Positions 35,685-43,396 of a DNA stretch of 64,000 bases are shown piece by piece. The DNA comes from Spirosoma sordidisoli (GTDB taxonomy: Bacteria; Bacteroidota; Bacteroidia; Cytophagales; Spirosomataceae), in contig NZ_SBLB01000005.1 of assembly GCF_004138325.1 (NCBI RefSeq), positions 248,001 through 312,000 on the forward strand, read 5' to 3'. Numbering within the stretch: the stretch's first letter is position 1; the number at the start of each line of letters is the position of its first letter. The notes beneath the pieces are model-generated. The model was given only the letters and a program-made list of their open reading frames with translations, was not told the DNA's origin and did no database searches. A program made the translations under genes and the position numbers.

Positions 35685-36152
35685 GGGGCTATCTCCATCC
35701 TTGCAATTTCTCTTGTTGATTTTCTCCTTCATTTCTCACCCGTTTATCTCAAACCAATCCATGAACACGTATCCTATCTCCGAAGAATCGCTGACCGAAG
35801 GTCTGTATGTTGTCGCCCTGGAAGAGCGGCTGGAAACCGTTGAACTGGCTGCCGAGGCTGCCTACACCAGCTGTGTGATCGACTTTGGCGCCGAAGCGTC
35901 GCTGGTATCTGAATAGGCCACTGGCCTGCCCCCGGGCTATCTCTATCCTTGCAATCACCCTTGTTAATCTTCTCTTTCATTCTCACCTGTTTATCTCAAA
36001 CCAATCCATGAACACGAATCAAACTCCCGAGCAGTCGTTAACCGAAGGTCTGTACGTTGTTGCGCTTGAAGAGCGGCTGGAAACCGTTGAACTGGCTGCC
36101 GAAGCCGCTTACACCAGCTGCGTACTCGACGCTGGCGTTGAAGTGTCGGCTG
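35685..36152 (+). repeat. Tandem duplication block of precursor genes, copy 1
   Basis: Contains a leader region plus peptides 3 and 4. It matches 36376-36846 at an offset of 691-694 bp with a few substitutions. The upstream leader (from about 35691, TCC TTG CAA TTT start) is conserved along with the coding parts. Confidence 0.85.
35761..35916 (+). CDS. RiPP precursor peptide 3 of the array (type A)
   Basis: 51 aa, MNTYPISEESLTEG followed by the shared leader, with core end CVIDFGAEASLVSE. It shares its N-terminal variant with peptide 5. The core is identical to that of peptide 2. Confidence 0.7.
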   Translation: MNTYPISEESLTEGLYVVALEERLETVELAAEAAYTSCVIDFGAEASLVSE

Positions 36153-36163
36153 TTGCTGAATAG
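36008..36163 (+). CDS. RiPP precursor peptide 4 of the array (type B)
   Basis: 51 aa, MNTNQTPEQSLTEG then the shared leader, with core end CVLDAGVEVSAVAE. The acidic positions D, E and final E are kept while neighbouring residues differ from type A. After it comes a 288-bp stretch without a gene (36164-36451) that shows nothing recognisable until the next conserved leader. Confidence 0.7.
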   Translation: MNTNQTPEQSLTEGLYVVALEERLETVELAAEAAYTSCVLDAGVEVSAVAE

Positions 36164-36375
36164 GCCTGATCACCGACCGGCCAGGCATAGGAGACCGGGC
36201 AGGCATGGTCTGTCGACCGTGAGGCCCAGCCCGAAAGTTCTGTAGGGCGATAGGTCAATAAATCAGACGGCGCGTACCAATCCATCGAGCCCCGCGGGGT
36301 GTCCTGTTCGCAGCGCGATCTCGTCGATTATTACCATCGCCCAAACGGGCAGAGCGTTGAACCTGCCGCTCCGCC

Positions 36376-36846
36376 GGGGCCATCTCTATCCTTGCAATTT
36401 CTCTTGTTGATTTTCTCCTTCATTTCTCACCCGTTTATCTCAAACCAATCCATGAACACGTATCCTATCTCCGAAGAATCGCTGACCGAAGGTCTGTATG
36501 TTGTCGCCCTGGAAGAGCGGCTGGAAACCGTTGAACTGGCTGCCGAAGCCGCCTATACCAGCTGCGTACTGGACATAGGTGCCGAAGCGTCGCTGGTATC
36601 TGAATAGGCCACTGGCCTGCCCCCCCCGGGCTATCTCTATCCTTGCAATCACCCTTGTTCATCTTCTCTTTCATTCTCACCTGTTTATCTCAAACCAATC
36701 CATGAATACGAATCAAACTCCCGAGCAGTCGTTAACCGAAGGTCTGTACGTTGTTGCGCTTGAAGAGCGGCTGGAAACGGTTGAGCTGGCTGCCGAAGCC
36801 GCTTACACCAGCTGCGTACTCGACGCTGGCGTTGAACTGTCGGCTG
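36376..36846 (+). repeat. Tandem duplication block of precursor genes, copy 2
   Basis: Second copy of the 35685-36152 block, holding peptides 5 and 6. The copy of type B has lost two residues near its end, and the spacer after peptide 5 differs slightly in a C-run. Confidence 0.85.
36452..36607 (+). CDS. RiPP precursor peptide 5 of the array (type A)
   Basis: 51 aa, same N-terminus as peptide 3, core end CVLDIGAEASLVSE. The core is a mosaic of the type A tail with a Leu-Asp-Ile change, showing substitution focused near the core. Confidence 0.7.
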   Translation: MNTYPISEESLTEGLYVVALEERLETVELAAEAAYTSCVLDIGAEASLVSE

Positions 36847-36851
36847 AATAA
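36702..36851 (+). CDS. RiPP precursor peptide 6 of the array (type B)
   Basis: 49 aa, same N-terminus as peptide 4, core end CVLDAGVELSAE, two residues shorter. It is the last peptide before the PqqD-like/M50 protease gene, which begins 104 bp downstream. Confidence 0.7.
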   Translation: MNTNQTPEQSLTEGLYVVALEERLETVELAAEAAYTSCVLDAGVELSAE

Positions 36852-36955
36852 GCTACCCGGTAAACAGCGGGGTATGGGCCACCGGGTCCGTACCCCGCCT
36901 GTTGAGTTAGTTGCTTCCTGAATGCGTTGGCTATCCTTGTTATCCCGGCCCTGCT

Positions 36956-38158
36956 ATGAACTCATCTCCCCAAGACATTCTCCGCTCGGTTATTCTGGCG
37001 GAAACCGGCGATAAATTCGTCGTACAAACTCCCGAGCGATCGTTCCATGTGGGTCGCCCGTTGTTCTACATCCTTAAACTGAGCCAGCAAGGGCATTCGC
37101 CCGCTTCTGTTCGGGAGCAACTGGCCGCGTTTGGCGCCAGTGGTCTGTCGCAGGAAGCCATCGAAAAAGCACTGACCGACACCCTGGCGCAGATTACTGC
37201 TCCGGCCGCGGCCAATCCGGGGCAGAAATACATTCAGAGCCGCATCCGGCTGCTCAGCGAAACCCAGCTGGCCCGGCTGGCGTCGCCCCTTCGGCTTCTG
37301 TTTACGCGCTACGTGTTTCTGGCCCTGTTTCTGGGCTGCGGCTACCTGACCGTCCGTTACGGCATCGATCTGCTGCAGAACGGGCTGTTTCAGGATAAGG
37401 TCGGCTGGACCGACGGGTTTGTGCTGGTGCTGGCGAGCTACGTGTTTCTGGGGCTGATCAGCTTCCTGCACGAGATTGGTCACGCGGCTGCCGCCCTTCG
37501 CTACGGCATCCGGCCTAAAGAAGTAGGCTTTGGCTTTTACCTGATCTTTCCGGTTCTCTACACCGACGTGACCCGCATCTGGATTCTAAAGCGAACGCGC
37601 CGGGTGCTGGTCAACCTCAGCGGTATTTACGTACAACTGCTCATTAACGCCGGGCTGATCGGCATAAGCCTGTCTACCGACCACGCCACGGTACAGCACG
37701 TGGTTCACTCGTTCTTCCTGACCAATACCTTTATTGCGCTCTACTCGCTGAACCCATACCTGCGGAACGACGGCTACTGGATCGTCAGCGACCTGTTCGA
37801 CGTGCCCAACCTGTCCAGGAGTGCCTACGAGCTACCCCGGCGAGCCTACCAGTTCGTGCAGCGCAAGGGCAACCTCTGGCCCCAGGGCGTTACCTCGCCT
37901 ACCCAGCGCCGGACCCTGGTCATCTATACCAGCATCTACTGGCTGCTGCTGCTGCTGCTGCCGCTGGGCCTTTACCGGCTGACCCTGGACCGCTACGACC
38001 GCATCCTGAGCCTGATTGAGCAGGTGCCAACGCTGACCGGCGGGGCCTATTACGAAACCGTCTGGACCATTGTCCGACTTACGCTGCTCTACGGGCTGGT
38101 CATTGGGCTGGCTGCACGCATGATGCTGATCACCATTCGCGGGTACCGGACGGCCTGA
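36956..38158 (+). CDS. Membrane M50-type metalloprotease with PqqD-like N-terminus
   Basis: 400 aa from the ATG at 36956. Residues about 1-80 (QTPERSFHVGRPLFYILKLS) resemble a PqqD-like or RiPP recognition fold. Then come six or so membrane segments with the zinc motif HEIGH (H172-E173-H176) and NPYLRNDGYWIVSD, which supplies the third ligand, as in M50 site-2-type proteases of the peptide zinc metalloprotease (YydH-like) group. It follows the precursor array directly. It likely binds and cleaves the leader or exports the modified peptide across the inner membrane (inference from the family). Confidence 0.82.
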   Translation: MNSSPQDILRSVILAETGDKFVVQTPERSFHVGRPLFYILKLSQQGHSPASVREQLAAFGASGLSQEAIEKALTDTLAQITAPAAANPGQKYIQSRIRLLSETQLARLASPLRLLFTRYVFLALFLGCGYLTVRYGIDLLQNGLFQDKVGWTDGFVLVLASYVFLGLISFLHEIGHAAAALRYGIRPKEVGFGFYLIFPVLYTDVTRIWILKRTRRVLVNLSGIYVQLLINAGLIGISLSTDHATVQHVVHSFFLTNTFIALYSLNPYLRNDGYWIVSDLFDVPNLSRSAYELPRRAYQFVQRKGNLWPQGVTSPTQRRTLVIYTSIYWLLLLLLPLGLYRLTLDRYDRILSLIEQVPTLTGGAYYETVWTIVRLTLLYGLVIGLAARMMLITIRGYRTA

Positions 38159-38191
38159 TCAATCCACCACTCCTTTTTCTTCGACAACGCC

Positions 38192-39313
38192 ATGACTCCT
38201 ACGACTACCTCCATCACATCGTCGGCAGATTATCTCAACTACTGGAACGGCATCCGGCAGGGTATCGACCAGGAGTTCAGCCAGGTCACGAAGACACCCG
38301 CCCAGCTGAAAGACTTCTTTGCCTTCGTAGCCAACAAACGCCGGTTTCTGCCCGAACACGAGCAGGACGAGCTGACGTTCTACAAGAATCTGCTGCACAA
38401 CCAGCGCGTTAATCTTTACCTCGACTTCAAGACCGATATCAGCCTGCTGCTGGATCGGTTTACGGTGAGTGGCGACCTCGGTTTTCTGCAACAGCCCGGC
38501 CCGTTTGTGTTCTGCACCTTTCACTTTGGTCCGTTTCCGCTGATCGGCTACCAGCTTAACCGACTGGGTTTTACGGCCTCGGTGCTGACTATTGAGGGCA
38601 TCAGCAACTCCATGATTCACCAGGACACGACCGAAGGACTCGACATTATGCACTCGGGGTCTACCAGCGTAATGGTCGAGATGATGAGTAACCTCGAAGC
38701 CGGTCGCAGCGTCATGGCCTTTGTGGACGGTAACCTGGGCGTGGTGAAAGAGATTGACCCGCGCAGCTTCGTACCGGTGCCGCTACTGAACGATACGTTC
38801 TTCTGCAAGAAAGGAGTACCGCTGCTGTCGTACCTGACCAATACGCCCATTATTCCGCTCATCACCTACCGCCAGGGACCCGACGACATCCGGATGGTGG
38901 TCGACGCGCCGATCTACCCCGACCGGCAGCTGAGTCGCGATGTCTACGCCCAGTCGGTGCTGCAACGCTGCTACGCCCTGTTTGAGCGCCACCTGCGCAA
39001 AACCCCCGAGCAGTGGGAGTTCTGGAACCTGATTGGCAAATACATGGCGTCGGAACTGCAACGCGGGGGCGCTCCCATACCGGCGCCGGTCGAGGCTACC
39101 CACTACCTCTTCAACCGAGAGCGTTATGACCTCATCCAGGTGCAGACCACGCCGTTCCTGTTCGACCGGCAAACCCGGGGCTACTTCCCCATCTCGGCTA
39201 CGCTGGCGCAGGTACTTGGGCAGCTGAGTCCGAAAGGAGTTGCCCTTCAGTCGCAGTTGTCGCCTGCGTTGTTCAACGATCTGCTCCAGCGGTCCGTATT
39301 GCGGGCTGCCTAA
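38192..39313 (+). CDS. LpxL/HtrB-like acyltransferase family protein
   Basis: 373 aa, no signal peptide. The segment PFVFCTFHFGPFPLIG holds the His (H111) of the lysophospholipid/lipid A acyltransferase family. Further family-like parts are FVDGNLG and FFCKKGVPLLSYLTNTPIIPLI. The usual acidic residue of the HX4(D/E) motif is not at its place (Pro116), so activity is uncertain. It sits between the M50 protease and the ATP-grasp ligase and so may acylate the RiPP. Aryl-polyene clusters also encode LpxL-like acyltransferases that attach the polyene to a lipid anchor, and the gene could serve that module instead. Confidence 0.7.
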   Translation: MTPTTTSITSSADYLNYWNGIRQGIDQEFSQVTKTPAQLKDFFAFVANKRRFLPEHEQDELTFYKNLLHNQRVNLYLDFKTDISLLLDRFTVSGDLGFLQQPGPFVFCTFHFGPFPLIGYQLNRLGFTASVLTIEGISNSMIHQDTTEGLDIMHSGSTSVMVEMMSNLEAGRSVMAFVDGNLGVVKEIDPRSFVPVPLLNDTFFCKKGVPLLSYLTNTPIIPLITYRQGPDDIRMVVDAPIYPDRQLSRDVYAQSVLQRCYALFERHLRKTPEQWEFWNLIGKYMASELQRGGAPIPAPVEATHYLFNRERYDLIQVQTTPFLFDRQTRGYFPISATLAQVLGQLSPKGVALQSQLSPALFNDLLQRSVLRAA

Positions 39314-39325
39314 CCCTTCCGACTC

Positions 39326-40309
39326 ATGATCCTGGTCCTAAGTCAGCAAAAATTTGAACCCGGCACAGACCCCGTCCTGAACTGGCTGCTCTACAACCGG
39401 ATTCCGTTCGTGAAAGTAACCTTGCAGGATCTGGTCGATCAGCGGGTCAGCTACACCGTCGATGTCGACAACCAGGATGTGTTCATCAATGGGCGCAGCG
39501 TCAGGAACGATGTGGAGGTGATCTGGCACCGGCGGTTCATCATTGACCTGCATCGGGTCAGTCGTCAGATAGAAGGCGGTAGCCACCCGCAGCTCCGGTC
39601 TGAGCTGGAGCTGGAGATCCGCGAGCTGCTGCACTGTCTGTCGGCTATTTTCCGGGACAAGACCTGGCTCACGCCCTTCGATCGGATCGGCGTCAGCAAG
39701 CTGACCATGTTGCAGCAGGCCCGCGCTCACGGGCTGGCAGTGCCGCGCTCCAAAGTGCTGACCGCCCGCGCCGATGTGGCTCATTTCCTGGCCGATACGC
39801 CAACCGGTCTGATCAGTAAGCCCCTCTCCGACGGCCGTAGCTATTACCTCCACGAGGGCGATACGTACGTCGTGTTTACCAACCTCATTACGGCCGGGTC
39901 GCTGAACGAGCTGCCCGAGCGGTTCTTTCCGTCGCTGTTTCAGGAGCGTGTACCGGCTCGTTACGAGTTGCGCGTGTTTTACCTCGATGGTAACTGCTAC
40001 ACAACCGCTATCCTGAACAGCACCGCCGACAAAAACGTGGACCGCAAGCTCGACAGTACCGCCAGCAGTACGCATTACGTACCCTACCGGCTGCCCGATT
40101 CGGTAAACTGGGCTGTGGATGCATTTATGCGGGCATCGGGGCTCAACACGGGCAGTCTCGACTTTATCCGCAGCGATACAGGCGCGTATGTTTTTCTGGA
40201 AGTCAATCCGGTGGGGCAGTACATGGCCGAGTCGGAGAAGACCAACTACAAACTGGATCGGGTCATTGCAACCTGGCTCCAAAACCAAACGGCCCATGCA
40301 TGTTCTTGA
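39326..40309 (+). CDS. gwsG: Grasp-with-spasm ATP-grasp peptide maturase
   Basis: 327 aa. The N-terminus MILVLSQQKFEPGTDPVLNW and VEVIWHRRF match the ATP-grasp maturases of the grasp-with-spasm system. The ATP-grasp fold is seen through GLISKPLSDGRSY, the RYELRVFYLDG strand and DFIRSDTGAYVFLEVNPVGQ (Mg and ATP-binding Glu and Asn). These enzymes join acidic side chains to Ser/Thr/Lys of a precursor by ester or amide bonds. It begins 12 bp after the acyltransferase and its end overlaps the 85-aa gene. Confidence 0.88.
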   Translation: MILVLSQQKFEPGTDPVLNWLLYNRIPFVKVTLQDLVDQRVSYTVDVDNQDVFINGRSVRNDVEVIWHRRFIIDLHRVSRQIEGGSHPQLRSELELEIRELLHCLSAIFRDKTWLTPFDRIGVSKLTMLQQARAHGLAVPRSKVLTARADVAHFLADTPTGLISKPLSDGRSYYLHEGDTYVVFTNLITAGSLNELPERFFPSLFQERVPARYELRVFYLDGNCYTTAILNSTADKNVDRKLDSTASSTHYVPYRLPDSVNWAVDAFMRASGLNTGSLDFIRSDTGAYVFLEVNPVGQYMAESEKTNYKLDRVIATWLQNQTAHACS

Positions 40310-40553
40310 CGTATCTACCCTCTTCGAGCCCGAACTGCTCGACCGCCTGCCCATCAACTACCGCTACATGACGCGGCTGGAAACCAGCACCTTTGGCGAA
40401 CATTTTATCGGGCAGCGCTTTAGTACCAGTACGGCCCACTACTCACGCGATTTCATCACCCAGGGTCTGTACAAACCGGTGTCGGACTGGGTGTATCCCG
40501 ATTTTCTGCCGCCCCCGCTGGCGCCCCTTCCCGACGACGCGCCGGATATATAG
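40296..40553 (+). CDS. 85-aa protein overlapping gwsG
   Basis: The ATG at 40296 lies 14 bp inside the gwsG end in another frame, suggesting translational coupling. 85 aa, no signal peptide; central STFGEHFIGQRFSTSTAHYS is rich in Ser/Thr/His/Phe, and the C-terminus is Pro- and Asp-rich (PPPLAPLPDDAPDI). No family recognised. It could be a further substrate peptide, a chaperone, or a recognition protein for the ligase/SPASM pair. Confidence 0.6.
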   Translation: MHVLDVSTLFEPELLDRLPINYRYMTRLETSTFGEHFIGQRFSTSTAHYSRDFITQGLYKPVSDWVYPDFLPPPLAPLPDDAPDI

Positions 40554-40601
40554 ACGCCGTTACTGCCGCTGATCTGTCACCTGTCGTAAACAACCGGACG
40601 C

Positions 40602-41606
40602 ATGAACCCGAACTACTTTCTTCTCTACGCTCATAACATACCCGTTCGGGGTAAAGAACGGGCCGCCCTCTACAACCTCCAGGCCGGGCATATCCTGTGT
40701 ATTCCGCTGGTGCTGACCGATCTGATCGAGGCCATGCGAACGGCACCCGTCGAGACGGTCAGGCAACAGTTTGCCCCTACGCGCCCCGAGCTGTTCGACG
40801 CTTACCTCAACTTCCTGCTCCGCAACGACCTGGGTTTTTATACCGACGAGCCGACGCTTTTTCCGCCCCTCTCGCTCCAGTGGGATACGCCCCACCACAT
40901 CCAGACGGCGGTACTCGATCTCGATTTTGACCAATATGACCCCGTAGCGGTGCTTGACCAGCTCGACGGACTCCAGTGTCGCCATGTCGAATACCGGCTG
41001 CAAACGGGTCGCGGAACGGCCCGTCAGCTGGAAGCCCTCATGGAGGCCAACCAGGGCCGGGGCTTCCGGTCGGTCTCGTTGCTGATCGATTACCAGACCG
41101 CGCTGGGGCAACCTCCGCAGTGGGTTCATCGGCTCTACGAAGCCTGTCCCAAGATCGAGTTCATGCTCGTTTACAACGCGCCTTACGCCGGCAAGAGCCG
41201 CACCCATCCAGCCCATATTCAGTTCATTCAGGACGACATCCGGTCGGCCAGTTACCGGGCCAGTGCAACCAGACGGCGGCATATTGTCAACGTCGGCTAC
41301 TTTACCGAGGCCCAGCAGTTCAACCCGTACTACAACCGGCGGGTATGCATCAGCCAGGCGGGCGAGATCAAAAACTGCCTGCAGCACCGGCGGTCGTTCG
41401 GGTCGGTGCTGACCGACCGGATCGATGCGGTCGTGAGCCGGGCCGATTTCCGGGAGCTGTGGCTGGCTTCGCCCGACCGCGTTGCGGGACTGCGCGACTC
41501 CGAACTGCGCTACTGCCTGTTCATGCCCCACGAGCTGGTAGCCGACCCGGAGACCGGTTTGTTCCGCTTTCCGGCCAGTTCGCCTGCGTGCCAGCTGCTG
41601 GTCTGA
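40602..41606 (+). CDS. gwsS: Grasp-with-spasm SPASM-domain maturase with degenerate Cys motif
   Basis: 334 aa. The N-terminus (NYFLLYAHNIPVRG) and a C-terminal RVCISQAGEIKNCLQHRRSFGSVL fit the SPASM maturase of grasp-with-spasm systems. In homologues I know, the end reads with several Cys (pattern VCxDCEFRYxCxDCR). Here that stretch is VAGLRDSELRYCLFMPHEL, so two to three cluster Cys are lost; Cys in RVC, KNC, RYC and the final PAC remain. I see no CxxxCxxC radical SAM motif. It probably assists the ATP-grasp ligase rather than doing radical chemistry, or it is decaying. Confidence 0.8.
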   Translation: MNPNYFLLYAHNIPVRGKERAALYNLQAGHILCIPLVLTDLIEAMRTAPVETVRQQFAPTRPELFDAYLNFLLRNDLGFYTDEPTLFPPLSLQWDTPHHIQTAVLDLDFDQYDPVAVLDQLDGLQCRHVEYRLQTGRGTARQLEALMEANQGRGFRSVSLLIDYQTALGQPPQWVHRLYEACPKIEFMLVYNAPYAGKSRTHPAHIQFIQDDIRSASYRASATRRRHIVNVGYFTEAQQFNPYYNRRVCISQAGEIKNCLQHRRSFGSVLTDRIDAVVSRADFRELWLASPDRVAGLRDSELRYCLFMPHELVADPETGLFRFPASSPACQLLV

Positions 41607-41643
41607 CCCGACAGCCCATCGGCTGGTTGCGCCAAACACCGGC

Positions 41644-41709
41644 TTGGTATAGGCCATGCTGACTCCTGTATAATTTTTTTCGTTTAGCCGCTCTGGGACA
41701 ACACCTTTG
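41644..41709 (+). promoter_or_regulatory. LytTR-like operator plus -7 box, ammonia lyase operon (site P3)
   Basis: Half-sites TTGGTATAG (41644-41652) and CCTGTATAA (41665-41673), 21 bp apart, then 28 bp to CACCTTTG (41702-41709). The start codon is at 41759. The stretch after the second half-site (TAATTTTTTT) also resembles site P1. Confidence 0.65.
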
Positions 41710-41758
41710 AAGCATCCTACGAATAGGTAGGCAGGTTTCACTCGTTATACTACTTCCC

Positions 41759-43360
41759 ATGGCAACCGTACTCGGATCAGGACACACCACGCTGGCGCAA
41801 CTTCGCCGTATTCTCTTCCAACATGATACCGTCGCACTCGACGACCAGGCCCTGCAGCGGGTGCGCGACAGTTATCGATTCCTGACAAGCTTCACGCAGG
41901 ATAAACTCATTTACGGTATTAATACTGGGTTTGGGCCCATGGCTCAGTACCGCATCAGCGACGAAGATCAGTTGCAGTTGCAGTACAACCTGATCCGCAG
42001 CCACGCGTCGGGCCTGGGCAAACCGCTCGACCCGATCTACACTAAAGCCCTGATGCTGGCCCGGCTCAGCAGCCTGCTGAAAGGCTACTCGGGCGTTCAT
42101 CCCGAAACGGTAGAGCTATTGCTGGCCTTTATCAACAACGATATTTCGCCTGCCGTTTACGAACACGGCAGCGTAGGCGCCAGTGGCGATCTGGTACAGC
42201 TGGCTCACCTGGCCCTTTGCCTGATCGGTGAAGGCCGCGTAAAGCACGACGGCGAATGGAAACCTACCGAGCTGGTTATGGCGCAGCACGGCCTACAGCC
42301 GCTGACCATCCATCTGCGCGAAGGCCTGGCGCTGATCAACGGGACCTCGTGTATGACCGGCATCGGACTGGTTAACGTGCTGCACGCCCAGAACCTGCTC
42401 AACTGGAGTATCGTGGCGTCGTCATTCGTGGTGGAGCTGGTCCGTTCCTACGACGACCACTATTCCGAAGAACTCAACGCCGTAAAACAACACTACGGCC
42501 AGCGGTACGTAGCCGCCAAGATGCGGCAACTGCTCCGCGTCAGTCGCCTGACCCGCAAACGCGACGAACACCTCTACGACCACAAGGTAACCGAAACGGT
42601 GCTGACCGATAAGGTGCAGGAGTACTACTCCATCCGCTGCGTTCCGCAGATTCTCGGGCCCGTTTACGATACCATCAGCGAAACCCTCAAGGTCGTGATG
42701 AACGAGTTCAACTCGGTCAACGACAACCCCATCATCGACGCCCAGCGGCAGAACGTTTTTCACGGCGGCAACTTCCACGGTGATTATGTCTCGCTGGCTA
42801 TGGACAAGCTCAAGATTGCAACCACCCGCCTGTCGATGCTGACCGAACGCCAGCTCAACTTCCTGCTAAACGACAAACTCAACCAGATTCTGCCCCCGTT
42901 CGTGAATCTGGGTACGCTGGGGCTGAACCTCGGTATGCAGGGCGCACAGTTTGTAGCTACCTCGACTACGGCCGAGAGCCAGACGCTGTCGTTCCCGATG
43001 TATGCCCACAGCATTCCGAACAACAACGACAATCAGGATATTGTGAGTATGGGTACCAACGCAGCCCTGCTGACGGCCAAGGTGATCGAGAATACCTACC
43101 ACGTCATGGCCGTACACCTGCTCACCCTCGTACAGGCCGTTGACTACCTCCAGCTGGCGGACCAGCTCACCCCTCCGCTCCGTGCCGTCTATACCGAACT
43201 GCGGGCCCTCGTTCCGACCTTCTCGGCCGACGATATCATGCACGAAAAACTGAATCTCGTGGTGCAGCACGTACGCACCCGCCAGCTGCGGTTCGAGGCC
43301 GTGCCGTTCAACCAGCCCGCCCCCTACGAAGAGGCTGAGTTCGACAAACACGTTGCCTAA
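41759..43360 (+). CDS. Aromatic amino acid (Tyr/Phe/His) ammonia lyase, MIO type
   Basis: 533 aa. The MIO prosthetic group triad Ala-Ser-Gly is at 141-143 (GSVGASGDLVQL), with NTGFGPM upstream and HGGNFHGD and FNSVNDNPI downstream, all as in the histidine/tyrosine ammonia lyase superfamily. The selectivity position reads RSHASG (Ser-His), as in histidine lyases. However, the neighbours are polyene biosynthesis genes, and no other histidine degradation gene is present. Lyases in flexirubin clusters deaminate tyrosine to coumarate, so an aromatic starter-unit role is the best inference. Confidence 0.85.
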   Translation: MATVLGSGHTTLAQLRRILFQHDTVALDDQALQRVRDSYRFLTSFTQDKLIYGINTGFGPMAQYRISDEDQLQLQYNLIRSHASGLGKPLDPIYTKALMLARLSSLLKGYSGVHPETVELLLAFINNDISPAVYEHGSVGASGDLVQLAHLALCLIGEGRVKHDGEWKPTELVMAQHGLQPLTIHLREGLALINGTSCMTGIGLVNVLHAQNLLNWSIVASSFVVELVRSYDDHYSEELNAVKQHYGQRYVAAKMRQLLRVSRLTRKRDEHLYDHKVTETVLTDKVQEYYSIRCVPQILGPVYDTISETLKVVMNEFNSVNDNPIIDAQRQNVFHGGNFHGDYVSLAMDKLKIATTRLSMLTERQLNFLLNDKLNQILPPFVNLGTLGLNLGMQGAQFVATSTTAESQTLSFPMYAHSIPNNNDNQDIVSMGTNAALLTAKVIENTYHVMAVHLLTLVQAVDYLQLADQLTPPLRAVYTELRALVPTFSADDIMHEKLNLVVQHVRTRQLRFEAVPFNQPAPYEEAEFDKHVA

Positions 43361-43396
43361 GCCCGTTTGCCAACCGCTTTTTTTAACCGTATACTT

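Noticed and set aside
35541..36680. Antisense open frames over the peptide array
   Set aside because: They arise from the duplicated coding sequences; the plus-strand peptides have ATGs, aligned leaders and the same strand as the maturation genes.
35222..36851. Short repeated units considered as a CRISPR array
   Set aside because: The repeats are coding, 150 bp or longer, vary in sequence, and have start and stop codons; there are no short palindromic repeats with unique spacers.
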